Origin: Simplicispira sp. 125
GTDB lineage: Bacteria; Pseudomonadota; Gammaproteobacteria; Burkholderiales; Burkholderiaceae_C
Direction: 5' to 3'
Assembly (NCBI RefSeq): GCF_003096555.1
Contig: NZ_QEKM01000001.1
Span: 2,418,001 to 2,482,000 of the forward strand
DNA: 64,000 nt
Shown here: positions 17,596 through 25,469 of the stretch, in pieces
How positions within the stretch are numbered: the first letter of the stretch is position 1
Layout of the letters: each line of letters begins with the position of its first letter
Translations under genes and position numbers: made by a program
The notes under the pieces: model-generated
The model's input: the letters and a program-made list of their open reading frames with translations, nothing else
Database searches by the model: none
What the model was told of the DNA's origin: nothing

Positions 17596-17606
17596 GGTGC
17601 GGCTCC

Positions 17607-18068
17607 TTAAAGACGTTCGTTGTGCAGCAGGGCCTGGCCCAGGGCATTGGGAATAAAGGCCAGCACCTCGCCCGCGACCGACAGGACGACACCCGTGCCG
17701 ATCACGCTGCAAGCCACCACCGTGCCCACGCCATGGGCCGATGCGGCCACACCACGCCCCACGACTTCGACACTGACCTGTGCACCATCCGAAGCCCGTT
17801 CGAGCAGGTACACCGTGCCAGTTGCGGAGGCTTCGACCGTTTTCACGGTAAGCACTGCACCCGCTACCGACAGGGCGACCGGCAGCGCCAGCACCGCGCC
17901 GGATGCCGCCGCGCCGACCGAGGCCGTGCCCACCACCGACGCCACAGGCAACAGAGAGAGCGCAGCCGAGGCCTCGCTCTGGGCCTGTGCGGGCATTGCC
18001 ACCAGGACACAGGCCAGGCCCGCCGCGGCCAGCAGGCAGACCCGCTTTTTGTAAATGTTTGTCGTCAT
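17607..18068 (-). CDS. Exported Ala/Val-rich hypothetical protein
   Basis: 153 residues with a signal peptide (KKRVCLLAAAGLACVLVAMPAQAQ, shortened here, cleavage near residue 30). A low-complexity Ala/Val/Gly/Ser stretch follows (about 35-85) that could form amphipathic or weakly membrane-associated helices, then VYLLERASDGAQVSVEV and a second hydrophobic segment. I do not recognise a family. It lies 11 bp upstream of the DUF2145 gene and 31 bp downstream of the YiaA-like gene, and it probably works with the DUF2145 protein at the cell envelope. The start at 18068 follows GAAACTTCC, a weak ribosome binding site. Confidence 0.75.
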   Translation of the reverse strand: MTTNIYKKRVCLLAAAGLACVLVAMPAQAQSEASAALSLLPVASVVGTASVGAAASGAVLALPVALSVAGAVLTVKTVEASATGTVYLLERASDGAQVSVEVVGRGVAASAHGVGTVVACSVIGTGVVLSVAGEVLAFIPNALGQALLHNERL

Positions 18069-18099
18069 GGAAGTTTCGTTGGATGAAGGGTTGTAGGGG

Positions 18100-18573
18100 T
18101 CATTCAGTGGCGTGGGCCGTGCTGGCTTCGCGGCGGCCTTGCCAGCGGGCTTCCAGCAGGTCGGCCTCGTGGCGGTCACGCAGCATCTTGGCCAGCGTGA
18201 AGGCGGTGGTGATGAGGTAGAGCCAGCCCACGCCGAGGAAGGCCTTGTAGGTCACGTTGATGTCCATGCCCAGCAGGCCCCAGCCCGTCAGGCCCATGGC
18301 GACGGCAAAGCCACCCCAGACCACCAGCTTCCACATCGGCACATCTTTCGCACCCTGGCGGCTGCCCTCGTTGTCACGCACAAACTTGGCCAGCACCAAC
18401 GCGGTAGACAGGCAGAAGACATAGCCCATCACCATGAACACCTGCTCCAGCGGCTCGCCGGGCAGCCAGGCCAAACCGACGACGCACAGAAACACGGCGA
18501 TACCGAAGGAGACCCACACCTGGAGCTGCCAGGCACGGCTGTCACGCGGGACGATGCGGGAAGATGAAGACAT
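18100..18573 (-). CDS. YiaA/YiaB family inner membrane protein
   Basis: 157 residues containing two tandem yiaAB modules, each of two membrane helices. The first spans about 14-65 (VWVSFGIAVFLCVVGLAWLP ... LAKFVRDN) and the second about 80-140 (VVWGGFAVAMGLTGWGLLGM ... LAKMLRDRHEADL). The repeated ending LAKxxRD shows the internal duplication. The function of YiaA/YiaB is not known. It heads the operon with the exported 153-residue protein and the DUF2145 gene; the other side is a 265-bp region shared with the divergent saccharopine-dehydrogenase-like gene. Confidence 0.88.
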   Translation of the reverse strand: MSSSSRIVPRDSRAWQLQVWVSFGIAVFLCVVGLAWLPGEPLEQVFMVMGYVFCLSTALVLAKFVRDNEGSRQGAKDVPMWKLVVWGGFAVAMGLTGWGLLGMDINVTYKAFLGVGWLYLITTAFTLAKMLRDRHEADLLEARWQGRREASTAHATE

Positions 18574-18639
18574 TGCGGTAGAGGCCCGGGGGCCATGGTT
18601 GAACATGGAACGCATGGTGCTGCCCGTCGACCCTGCTGT

Positions 18640-18661
18640 CTGCTTTGGCATGCCAAAGCAG
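18640..18661. promoter_or_regulatory. Perfect 22-bp palindrome
   Basis: The half-site CTGCTTTGGCA (18640-18650) is followed at once by its exact reverse complement (18651-18661). It lies in the 265-bp divergent region between the yiaA-like gene and the dehydrogenase-like gene. A second, shorter dyad (GTATC 18680-18684, GATAC 18692-18696) follows. An operator for a dimeric repressor is the likeliest reading. Confidence 0.6.
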
Positions 18662-18838
18662 CGCATACAAAGCATTGGGGTATCGTTTTTTGATACTTTT
18701 TGTCCGCCATTGCCGAAAAACCCCAGGCCACTGCCGGTCGGCGCCTGCGCGACACCCATGCCTTGGGCCGGTCTTCGACAATGCCCTCTCATGCCGCGCC
18801 AGACACCCTGGAATCACCGCCCAAGAAAGAGACACACC

Positions 18839-20017
18839 ATGACAAAACCCTTTGACCTCGTCGTCCACGGCGCCACCGGCTTCACAGGCCGTTTGGTGGT
18901 CGAATACCTGCTGCAGCGCTACCCCGCAGGCAGCGGCCTGCGCTGGGCCATGGGCGGGCGCAACGCCGAGAAGCTGGCCGCCGTGCGCGATGAAATCGGT
19001 GCCCCCGCCGACACGCCACTCGTTGTCACCGACACCAGCAACCCCGCCAGCCTGCAAACCCTGATGGACCAGACCCGCCTGGTGCTGACCACCGTGGGCC
19101 CTTACCAGCTCTACGGCAACGAACTCGTGGCCGCCTGCGCGGCTTCCGGCGTGGACTACGTGGACCTGTGCGGCGAGCCCGCCTGGATGCGCCACATGAT
19201 CGACGCGCACGAGGCCACGGCCAAAGCCAGCGGCGCGCGCATCGTGTTCTCGTGCGGCTTCGACTCGATCCCGTTCGACCTGGGTGTTTTCCTGCTGCAA
19301 AACGAAATGAAGGCGCGCTTTGGCCACCCCGCCAGCCGCGTGCGCGGCCGGGTGCGCAAAATGAAAGGCACTTTCTCAGGCGGTACCGCGGCGAGCCTCA
19401 AGGCCACGCTGGCCGCTGCCGCCAGCGAGCCCGGCGTACTCGATCTGCTGCGCGACCCTTTCGCGCTCACGCCGGGCTTCACCGGCCCGCGCCAACCCTC
19501 GGGCAGCAAGCCCATGGTGGACGAGGCGCTGGGCGAGGGCGTGTGGGTGGCGCCGTTCGTCATGGCGGCCATCAATACGCGCAACGTGCACCGTTCCAAC
19601 TTCCTGCTGGGCCATGCCTACGGGTCCGATTTCGTCTATGACGAGATGCTGGTCACCGGCCCCGGCGCCAAGGGCGAGGCCATTGCCAACGCCGTGGCCT
19701 CTGACAAATCGCTCGGCTCGGACGCCGGACCCAAGCAGGGCGAAGGCCCTTCGCGCGAAGAGCGCGAGGCCGGGCACTACGACGTGCTGTTCCTCGGAGA
19801 AGATGCCCAGGGCCACCGCCTGAGCGTGTCCGTGACCGGTGACCGCGACCCCGGCTACGGCTCCACCTCCAAGATGATCGCCGAGGCCGCCGTATGCCTG
19901 CTGGAGAACCGCAGCACGCCCGGCGGCATCTGGACCACGGCCCCGGCATTGGGCCAGGCGCTGATCGACCGGCTGCAGGTCCATGCCGGGCTGCGCTTCG
20001 CCGTCGAAACGCTCTGA
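18839..20017 (+). CDS. Saccharopine dehydrogenase-like / trans-acting enoyl reductase family protein
   Basis: A 392-residue putative NAD(P)-dependent oxidoreductase. The N-terminal Rossmann fold has the nucleotide loop VHGATGFTGRLVVEYLL and AMGGRNAEKL; further on are TTVGPYQLYGNELVAACA and YVDLCGEPAWMR, typical of the saccharopine dehydrogenase-like group that also contains mycobacterial trans-acting enoyl reductases. The substrate is unknown. AAAGAGA precedes ATG 18839. It stands alone on the plus strand; the LysE gene converges with a 3-bp gap. The long divergent region with a 22-bp palindrome suggests dedicated regulation. Confidence 0.88.
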   Translation: MTKPFDLVVHGATGFTGRLVVEYLLQRYPAGSGLRWAMGGRNAEKLAAVRDEIGAPADTPLVVTDTSNPASLQTLMDQTRLVLTTVGPYQLYGNELVAACAASGVDYVDLCGEPAWMRHMIDAHEATAKASGARIVFSCGFDSIPFDLGVFLLQNEMKARFGHPASRVRGRVRKMKGTFSGGTAASLKATLAAAASEPGVLDLLRDPFALTPGFTGPRQPSGSKPMVDEALGEGVWVAPFVMAAINTRNVHRSNFLLGHAYGSDFVYDEMLVTGPGAKGEAIANAVASDKSLGSDAGPKQGEGPSREEREAGHYDVLFLGEDAQGHRLSVSVTGDRDPGYGSTSKMIAEAAVCLLENRSTPGGIWTTAPALGQALIDRLQVHAGLRFAVETL

Positions 20018-20020
20018 AGC

Positions 20021-20644
20021 TCAGGCCCGCACCAGGCCCCACCACTGCCACAGCGCGAAGCCGGCCAGCAGCAGGGCGGAGCCGCGCTGGATGCGCAGGC
20101 GCCAGGCATCATCGATGCGTGAGCGCCAGCGCGCCACCAGGGCTGCCAGCAACAGCCACCACAGCGCCGAACCCAGCCACACGCCTGTCACCATGGGCAG
20201 GACGGCCACCGTCCTCGCGCCGCCCGCCATCGCACCGAAGATGGCGATGAACGAGAGGATGGTGACCGGGTTCGACAGCGTCAGCACCAGCGTGCCCCCG
20301 AAATAGCCGAGCAAATCCCCGGACGCGGGCGTGACCGCCACCTGCCGTGCCAGCGGCTGGCGCGCCACGCGCCAGGCCATCCACAGCAGCACCAGACCAC
20401 CCAGCAGCGCCAGGGGCACGCGTGCGCCCACGAGCGCATCGATCAGCAAGCGCGTCCCCAGCGCGCCCAGCGCCCCGTACAGCGCATCGGCCGTGGCTGC
20501 GCCCAGGCCCGTGGCCAGCCCGGCGCGCACGCCACGTTCCAGCGTGCGCTGGATGGTCAGCAGGCCGATCGGCCCCACCGGCGCGGCAATGGAGAAGCCC
20601 ACCCACAGGGCTTCGGCGAAGAGCGGGATGGCAGAAGAGGTCAT
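20021..20644 (-). CDS. LysE/RhtB family amino acid exporter
   Basis: A 207-residue inner-membrane exporter with about six helices. The N-terminal signature FSIAAPVGPIGLLTIQRTLERG is the classical LysE motif, and FGGTLVLTLSNPVTILSFIAIFG is the second conserved block. It probably exports an amino acid; which one cannot be told. It diverges from an Lrp/AsnC regulator with 92 bp between the start codons, a common exporter/regulator arrangement, so the Lrp protein is its likely activator. Confidence 0.93.
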   Translation of the reverse strand: MTSSAIPLFAEALWVGFSIAAPVGPIGLLTIQRTLERGVRAGLATGLGAATADALYGALGALGTRLLIDALVGARVPLALLGGLVLLWMAWRVARQPLARQVAVTPASGDLLGYFGGTLVLTLSNPVTILSFIAIFGAMAGGARTVAVLPMVTGVWLGSALWWLLLAALVARWRSRIDDAWRLRIQRGSALLLAGFALWQWWGLVRA

Positions 20645-20736
20645 GCCGCCATGGTAGAAAGAATGCAGCCAAGACAACAGGCAAAAAATTCCGCCCAAAA
20701 ACTTTGTTGCCTAAATTTTTCAGGAAAAGCACCGCC

Positions 20737-21201
20737 ATGGCAAAAGATTCAGCCCTCCCACTCGACGACAAGGCCTGGCTGCTGCTGCAGGCGCTGCAGG
20801 CCGATGCCCGCGCTCCGCTGAAGGCCCTAGCCGATGCCGCGGGCCTGTCCCTGCCCGCCACGGCCGAACGCATCAAGCGGCTGCAGGAGGCCGGCGTGGT
20901 CCGTGGCTACCAGGCCCAGGTGGATCCTGCCGCCGTGGGCTATGGGGTGCGGGCCATCGTCGGCATCCATGTCCCCCAGCCGGGCAAGCGGGCGCTGCTG
21001 GACAAGCTGGCGAGCCTGCCCGAGGTGCTGGAGTGCCACCATGTGGCGGGTGAAGATTCTTATGTGATGCAGGTAGTGGCCACCACGCTGCAAGACCTGG
21101 AACGCTTCCTCGCCGGCATCAACGGCTACGGCGAGACGCGCACCTCGATCGTGTTTTCCACCCCCATCGAACGGCGCGGGCTGGCGCGGCCCGCGCGCTG
21201 A
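20737..21201 (+). CDS. Lrp/AsnC family transcriptional regulator
   Basis: A 154-residue regulator. The N-terminal winged helix-turn-helix (LDDKAWLLLQALQADARAPL ... LPATAERIKRLQEAGVVRGY) leads a RAM ligand-binding and oligomerisation domain (GIHVPQPGKRALLDKL ... VAGEDSYVMQVVATTLQDLE). AGGAAAAG before ATG 20737 serves as ribosome binding site. The 92-bp divergent region toward lysE is A/T-rich with AAAAATT and AAATTTTT tracts, as Lrp-type proteins favour. It probably senses the amino acid exported by the neighbouring LysE protein. Confidence 0.93.
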   Translation: MAKDSALPLDDKAWLLLQALQADARAPLKALADAAGLSLPATAERIKRLQEAGVVRGYQAQVDPAAVGYGVRAIVGIHVPQPGKRALLDKLASLPEVLECHHVAGEDSYVMQVVATTLQDLERFLAGINGYGETRTSIVFSTPIERRGLARPAR

Positions 21202-21213
21202 CGCCAGGGCCTG

Positions 21214-23148
21214 TCACGCCTCCAGCAGCCGCGCCACGCGGGTCTGTAGCAGTTCGGGCTGCGCCTCGGCCGGAGCCATGGGCGCGCCCACGTTCAGACC
21301 CACGCGGCTGAACATGCCGCGGCGGAAGGGTCGCACCATGGCGCTCCCGCGCTCGACGCGGCTGAAGTACGAACCCCACAGATTGGTCAGCGCCATGGGG
21401 ATCACGGGCACATCCAGCCCGTCGGCCCGCGCGCGGTCCAGGATCTTGACGATGCCGCCCTTGAACGGCTGCAACTGCCCGTCGCGCGTGATGCCACCCT
21501 CGGGGAAGATCGCCAGCAAATCTCCTTCGCGCAACACCTGCGCGGCCCGCTCAAACGCAGCTTCGTAAGTGGCCGGGTCTTCCTTGTAGGACGCGATCGG
21601 AATGGCCTTGGCCAGCCGGAAAAGCGCACCCAGCACCGGCACGCGGAAGATGCGGTGGTCCATCACGAAGTAGATGGGCCGGGGGCTGGCCGCCATGAGC
21701 AGCACGGCATCGACAAAACTCACATGGTTGCAGGCCAGAATGGCCGCGCCTTGCACCGGCAGGTTTTCGTCACCCTGCACCCTGAACCGGTACACCAGAC
21801 GCGAGAGCACCCAGGCCACGAAACGCAGCAGGTATTCGGGCACCAGCAAGAAGATGTAGGCCGCCACCACGGCATTGGCCAGGCCGGTGAACAGGAAAAT
21901 TTGCGGCACCGTAAAGCCCGCGCCCAGCAAAGCCCCGACGATGAGCGAACTGGCGATCATGAACAGCGCGTTCAGGATGTTGTTGGCCGCAATGATGCGC
22001 GCGCGGTGCGTGGGCTGGGCGCGCATCTGGATGAGCGCGTACATGGGCACGCTGTACAGGCCGGCGAACAGGCTCAGCAGCGCCAGGTCGAGCATGATGC
22101 GCCAGTGCGCACCCTGGTCCATAAAGGCCGCCAGGCCCATGATCTCGGCCGGGGGCAGACCCCGGGCAGCGAAATACAGATCAATGGAAAAAGTGCTCAT
22201 GCCCATCGCCCCCAGCGGCACCAGGCCAATCTCCACATGGCGGCGCGAGAGCACCTCGCACAGCAGCGAGCCGATGCCGATGCCGATCGAAAACACCACC
22301 AGCAGGAGTGAAGCGACCTGCTCATTGCCGTGCAGCACCTCTTTGGCCAGGCTGGGAAATTGCGATAGAAACACCGCGCCAAAAAACCACATCCAGCTGA
22401 TGCCCAGCAGCGAGCGAAACACCACGGTGTTTTCGCGTGCCAGCTGGAGGTTGCGCCAGGTCTCCGTGACCGGGTTCCAGTTGATCTTCAGGTGCGGGTC
22501 TGTCGCTGGCAGCGAGGGAATAAACTCGGCCACCACACGCCCCACGAGGGCCATGCCGACACAGGCCAGGCCCACATGGTGCGCGCCGATCTCTGGCACG
22601 GCGATGATGAGGCCGCCTGCCACATTGCCCAGCAAAATGGCCACAAAAGTACCCATCTCCACCATGCCGTTGCCGCCCGTCAGCTCGCGCTCGGTCAGCA
22701 CCTGGGGCATGTAGGCGAACTTGACGGGGCCAAACAGCGTGGAGTGCAGCCCCATCAGAAAGGTGCAGCCCAGCAGGATGGGTACGTTGGCCGAGAAAAA
22801 CCCCCACGCGGCCAGCGCCATGATGCCGATCTCCAGCCGCTTGACGAAGCGGATCAGCCGCTTCTTGTCGTACTTGTCGGCCAGCTGACCGCTGGTGGCC
22901 GAGAACAGCAGAAACGGCAGGATGAACAGTGCGCCAATCACCAGTCCGGCCATGGCCGGCTGCATCCACGACACGCTGATCTGGTAGGTCACCATCACCG
23001 TGAAGGCAAACTTGAACAGGTTGTCATTGGCCGCACCAGAGAACTGCGTCCAGAAGAACGGCGCAAAACGGCGCTGGCGCAGCAGGGCGAACTGGTTGGG
23101 GTCCTCGTGCGCCTGCGCAGCACTGGCGGAGGGGTTTTCGATCTTCAT
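21214..23148 (-). CDS. MFS (LplT-like) / 1-acylglycerol-phosphate acyltransferase fusion
   Basis: A 644-residue two-domain inner-membrane protein. Residues 1-430 are a twelve-helix MFS of the LplT lysophospholipid flippase type (FWTQFSGAANDNLFKFAF, GLHSTLFGPVKFAYMPQVL). Residues 440-644 form a PlsC acyltransferase with the catalytic box NHVSFVDA and the second motif FPEGG. E. coli LplT and Aas do the same jobs with separate proteins: LplT flips lysophospholipids inward and Aas re-acylates them. The AMP-dependent ligase domain of Aas is missing here, so the acyl donor must be made elsewhere. GAGGAG precedes ATG 23148. It pairs logically with the outer-membrane phospholipase pldA of this window, which makes lysophospholipids. 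Confidence 0.92.
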   Translation of the reverse strand: MKIENPSASAAQAHEDPNQFALLRQRRFAPFFWTQFSGAANDNLFKFAFTVMVTYQISVSWMQPAMAGLVIGALFILPFLLFSATSGQLADKYDKKRLIRFVKRLEIGIMALAAWGFFSANVPILLGCTFLMGLHSTLFGPVKFAYMPQVLTERELTGGNGMVEMGTFVAILLGNVAGGLIIAVPEIGAHHVGLACVGMALVGRVVAEFIPSLPATDPHLKINWNPVTETWRNLQLARENTVVFRSLLGISWMWFFGAVFLSQFPSLAKEVLHGNEQVASLLLVVFSIGIGIGSLLCEVLSRRHVEIGLVPLGAMGMSTFSIDLYFAARGLPPAEIMGLAAFMDQGAHWRIMLDLALLSLFAGLYSVPMYALIQMRAQPTHRARIIAANNILNALFMIASSLIVGALLGAGFTVPQIFLFTGLANAVVAAYIFLLVPEYLLRFVAWVLSRLVYRFRVQGDENLPVQGAAILACNHVSFVDAVLLMAASPRPIYFVMDHRIFRVPVLGALFRLAKAIPIASYKEDPATYEAAFERAAQVLREGDLLAIFPEGGITRDGQLQPFKGGIVKILDRARADGLDVPVIPMALTNLWGSYFSRVERGSAMVRPFRRGMFSRVGLNVGAPMAPAEAQPELLQTRVARLLEA

Positions 23149-23203
23149 GCGTTTCTCCTCGTTCTCGACAGGTTTGTTGTGTTTTTTTGGTATTGCCCGC
23201 ACC

Positions 23204-23449
23204 TCAAGCGCACAGCCAGCGTAGGCCGCCGACGATGTGGGCGCGATTCTGCCCGGACACAGGGGCGCGCAGCATGACTGGAACCCTCCTGTTGCGCAAT
23301 GTCACAAGTGCAGACAACACCGGCCCGAGGCATGCCAGCGCCAGCAGCGCAGCCATGCCGAGCAGCAGACCCATTTCAGCGCGTGACAGGACCGGGCGGC
23401 ACAGAGGGCGCTGCGCGCACTGGCCTGAGGGGGATACAGAAAAGGTCAT
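23204..23449 (-). CDS. Possible small membrane protein, 81 aa
   Basis: A short frame with one strong membrane segment (GLLLGMAALLALACLGPVLSAL, about residues 31-52) followed by a basic, Arg-rich tail, consistent with a single-pass protein by the positive-inside rule. No family is recognised, and the ribosome binding site (CCTTTT on the plus strand, AAAAGG in the gene direction) is only moderate. It lies 55 bp upstream of the acyltransferase fusion in the same direction, inside an otherwise gene-free 419-bp region. It could be spurious. Confidence 0.35.
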   Translation of the reverse strand: MTFSVSPSGQCAQRPLCRPVLSRAEMGLLLGMAALLALACLGPVLSALVTLRNRRVPVMLRAPVSGQNRAHIVGGLRWLCA

Positions 23450-23549
23450 GGTCGTCGCATCCGTCAGTGGTCGATGCCCCGCAGTGTGTTCAGCACAACC
23501 CATTGCACCGCCAAAAAGCTGCTTAAACAGCTACTGATGGCACCTGGAG

Positions 23550-23564
23550 TATTGATAATCGATA
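23550..23564. promoter_or_regulatory. Near-perfect dyad before the XRE gene
   Basis: TATTGAT (23550-23556), one base, then ATCGATA (23558-23564): six of seven pairs. It lies 3 bp before the start codon, where an autoregulating XRE repressor would block initiation. Confidence 0.35.
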
Positions 23565-23567
23565 CCC

Positions 23568-24299
23568 ATGAGCACCACCGCCGACCTCGTGACCGCCCTG
23601 AAGAAGGAACTCAAATCCGCCCAGATGACCTATGCCGACCTCGCGCGGCAGTTGGGCATGGCCGAATCGAGCGTCAAGCGCATGCTGGCCAAAGGCGACA
23701 TGCCGCTCTCGCGCATCGACACCATCTGCCGCGCCCTGGCGCTGGACTTTGCCGACCTCGCCCGGCGCGTGGCCGACGCGCAACCCTTGCTCAAGGAGCT
23801 GACGCACGACCAGGAGAAGGCCGTGGTGGCCGACAAGAAACTGCTGCTCATGGCCATCTGCGTACTGAGCCAGTGGACGCTGGAGCAGGTGACCAGCGCC
23901 TACCGGCTGACCGAGGCCGAGGTCATCCGCTACCTGGTGCAGCTCGACCGGATCGGCATCATCGAGTTGCGCCCCCTGAACCGCTACCGCCTGAAGCTGG
24001 CCAAGACCTTCCGCTGGCGCCCCCACGGGCCAGTGATGAACTATTTCCGCGAGCACGCTTTGCTGGACTACTTTGCAGGGGGGTTTGACGGCACAGGCGA
24101 AGGTGTGCTGCTGGTGCATGGCAACATCAGCCGCTCCCTGGCTCCTGCCTTCATGGAACGCATGCAGCGCGTGGCCCAGGACTTTGCCCAACAACACCTG
24201 GCCGACCAGAAATTGCCTGAGCACGAACGTGAGGGCTACACGCTTTTGCTGGCGCTGCGCAGTTGGGAGTTCGAGGCCTTTGCCCAGATGCGGCGTTGA
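23568..24299 (+). CDS. XRE-family helix-turn-helix transcriptional regulator
   Basis: 243 residues. Residues 5-65 are a Cro/CI-type helix-turn-helix (YADLARQLGMAESSVKRMLA). The remaining 180 residues form a helical domain with a second winged-helix-like part (LTEAEVIRYLVQLDRIGIIE) and a C-terminal effector region I cannot name. The family is common in Comamonadaceae as a solitary regulator. ATG 23568 is preceded by GGAG 22 bases upstream, too far, so translation may rely on a near-leaderless start. It is monocistronic and ends before a palindromic repeat. Confidence 0.85.
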   Translation: MSTTADLVTALKKELKSAQMTYADLARQLGMAESSVKRMLAKGDMPLSRIDTICRALALDFADLARRVADAQPLLKELTHDQEKAVVADKKLLLMAICVLSQWTLEQVTSAYRLTEAEVIRYLVQLDRIGIIELRPLNRYRLKLAKTFRWRPHGPVMNYFREHALLDYFAGGFDGTGEGVLLVHGNISRSLAPAFMERMQRVAQDFAQQHLADQKLPEHEREGYTLLLALRSWEFEAFAQMRR

Positions 24300-24334
24300 G
24301 ACAGCGTCAACGTCGACGAGCAGCCCAAAACGCT

Positions 24335-24381
24335 CTATTTTTGATAGCTGATTGCGCTTTACCAGCAAGCGCTAGCCACCA
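24335..24381. repeat. Palindromic intergenic repeat
   Basis: CTATTTTTGATAGCTGATT leads GCGCTT (24355-24360), a 6-base loop and AAGCGC (24367-24372), then TAGCCACC. It is a clear copy, 36 bp after the XRE gene, and could act as its terminator. Confidence 0.7.
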
Positions 24382-24595
24382 AAATCGCCCAAAATACAGC
24401 CATCTCAGGGCAAAGACACCCATCCGTCCTCTACCAGGAGCCTTGCGTGACATCCATCACGGTCAGGCGCATTGGTGCAGGCCGCCGAAACATTTGCTCA
24501 CACGCCTTCGCCAAACGACTACACGGGCTTGACGAAGAGCACCACACAATGCCTTTCATTGGTTCCTTTCGGGACCATTTCAAAGGAGTATTCCC

Positions 24596-25084
24596 ATGGC
24601 ACGCATCGCCCTCGCCGCCGCAAGCATCGCCCTGCTGTCACTGTGCGCCCTGGCGCCCACCGCGCAGGCGGCCACCTCGGCCACCATCGTCATCCAGACA
24701 GCCCCACCCCCCGTGCACTACGAGGCCGCGCCCCGGGCTCGGCGCGGCATGGTCTGGGTACCGGGCCACTGGGAATGGCGCCACGACCGCTACCGCTGGA
24801 TCGACGGCTACTGGCTCAAAGCCCGCCCTGGTTACCGTTACAACGCCCCCCAGTGGCGCGAGCGCGGTGGGCGTTGGTATATGGAGCCCGGCCGCTGGGA
24901 CCGTGACGGTGACGGCATTCCCAACCGCTACGACCGGACACCTGACGGTCGCCAGCCCCATTACAACGCCCCCCCGCACCGGCCCCCACACAGCCGCGGC
25001 GCCCCACCCCACCGCCGTGACAGCGACGGCGATGGCGTTTCCAACCGGCACGACCGCCAACCCAACAATCCGTACCGCCAATAA
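24596..25084 (+). CDS. YXWGXW/WXXGXW-repeat exported protein with Ca-binding-like DxDxDG repeats
   Basis: 162 residues. A signal peptide (ARIALAAASIALLSLCALAP ... AQA) is followed by aromatic repeats of the YXWGXW type (WVPGHWEWRHDRYRWIDGYW). The C-terminal half holds two thrombospondin-type-3-like loops, DRDGDGIPNRYD and DSDGDGVSNRHD, joined by a Pro/His-rich linker. Such proteins are periplasmic or outer-membrane-associated, and the acidic loops probably bind calcium. The strong ribosome binding site AAAGGAG precedes ATG 24596. The function is unknown. Confidence 0.85.
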   Translation: MARIALAAASIALLSLCALAPTAQAATSATIVIQTAPPPVHYEAAPRARRGMVWVPGHWEWRHDRYRWIDGYWLKARPGYRYNAPQWRERGGRWYMEPGRWDRDGDGIPNRYDRTPDGRQPHYNAPPHRPPHSRGAPPHRRDSDGDGVSNRHDRQPNNPYRQ

Positions 25085-25141
25085 AACCCTGCGCGTGCGA
25101 GGCGCTTGGGCCTCTCCATAAGCAACTGTTGTATGGCATAA

Positions 25142-25166
25142 GGCCCTGCGCACCCCACGCAGGGCC
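25142..25166. other. GC-rich perfect hairpin
   Basis: GGCCCTGCG (25142-25150) and CGCAGGGCC (25158-25166) pair perfectly around a 7-base loop. There is no T-tract. It may terminate the preceding gene weakly, and it occupies the -35 zone of the presumed riboswitch promoter, whose -10-like box is TAGAAT at 25178-25183. Confidence 0.55.
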
Positions 25167-25187
25167 CCGGGCGCGCCTAGAATCGCG

Positions 25188-25380
25188 CACTGCAGGAGAG
25201 CTTGGCGGCACCGTCCGCTGCACCGAAGGCGCAAACTCCCATACACGCTCAGGTTCCGTACTGCACCTTTCATCACAGCCGTCTGGAGAGCCGCCACCAC
25301 CGTGGCGCACCGAAGGAGCAAACCCCACGCCATGCTGGCAGGGGGTGAATCTCTCAGGTCACAAGGACAGGGGGAGCGGC
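25188..25380 (+). ncRNA. Tandem glycine riboswitch
   Basis: Two consecutive glycine aptamers. The first (about 25190-25268) has GGAGAGC, then GCACCGAAGGCGCAA and GCTCAGG. The second (about 25281-25376) has CTGGAGAGC, GCACCGAAGGAGCAA, TGAATCTCTCAGG and AAGGACAG. These are the conserved core blocks of the class, in order and with normal spacing; the short linker fits the cooperative double arrangement. The 3' half of the first aptamer is diverged (ACGCTCAGGTTCCGTACTG). It precedes the D-amino-acid dehydrogenase gene at 25470 and should switch it on when glycine is abundant. The expression platform would lie in 25381-25469, which holds a copy of the palindromic repeat. Confidence 0.9.
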
Positions 25381-25404
25381 AGCTTGGCGGACACGTCGGC
25401 TGCA

Positions 25405-25456
25405 TGCTATTCATTTAATAGCAGCTACCGCTTATCCATCAAGCGCTGGAACCCTG
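25405..25456. repeat. Palindromic repeat between riboswitch and start codon
   Basis: GCTATTCATTTAATAGCAGCTAC leads CGCTT (25429-25433) and AAGCG (25441-25445), then CTGGAACC. Being in the leader RNA, its hairpin could serve as, or interfere with, the expression platform of the glycine riboswitch. Confidence 0.6.
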
Positions 25457-25469
25457 AAAGGCTCCAAAA

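Noticed and set aside
25142..25166. Rho-independent terminator of the YXWGXW gene
   Set aside because: The stem is strong, but no T-run follows on the coding strand; kept only as a hairpin.
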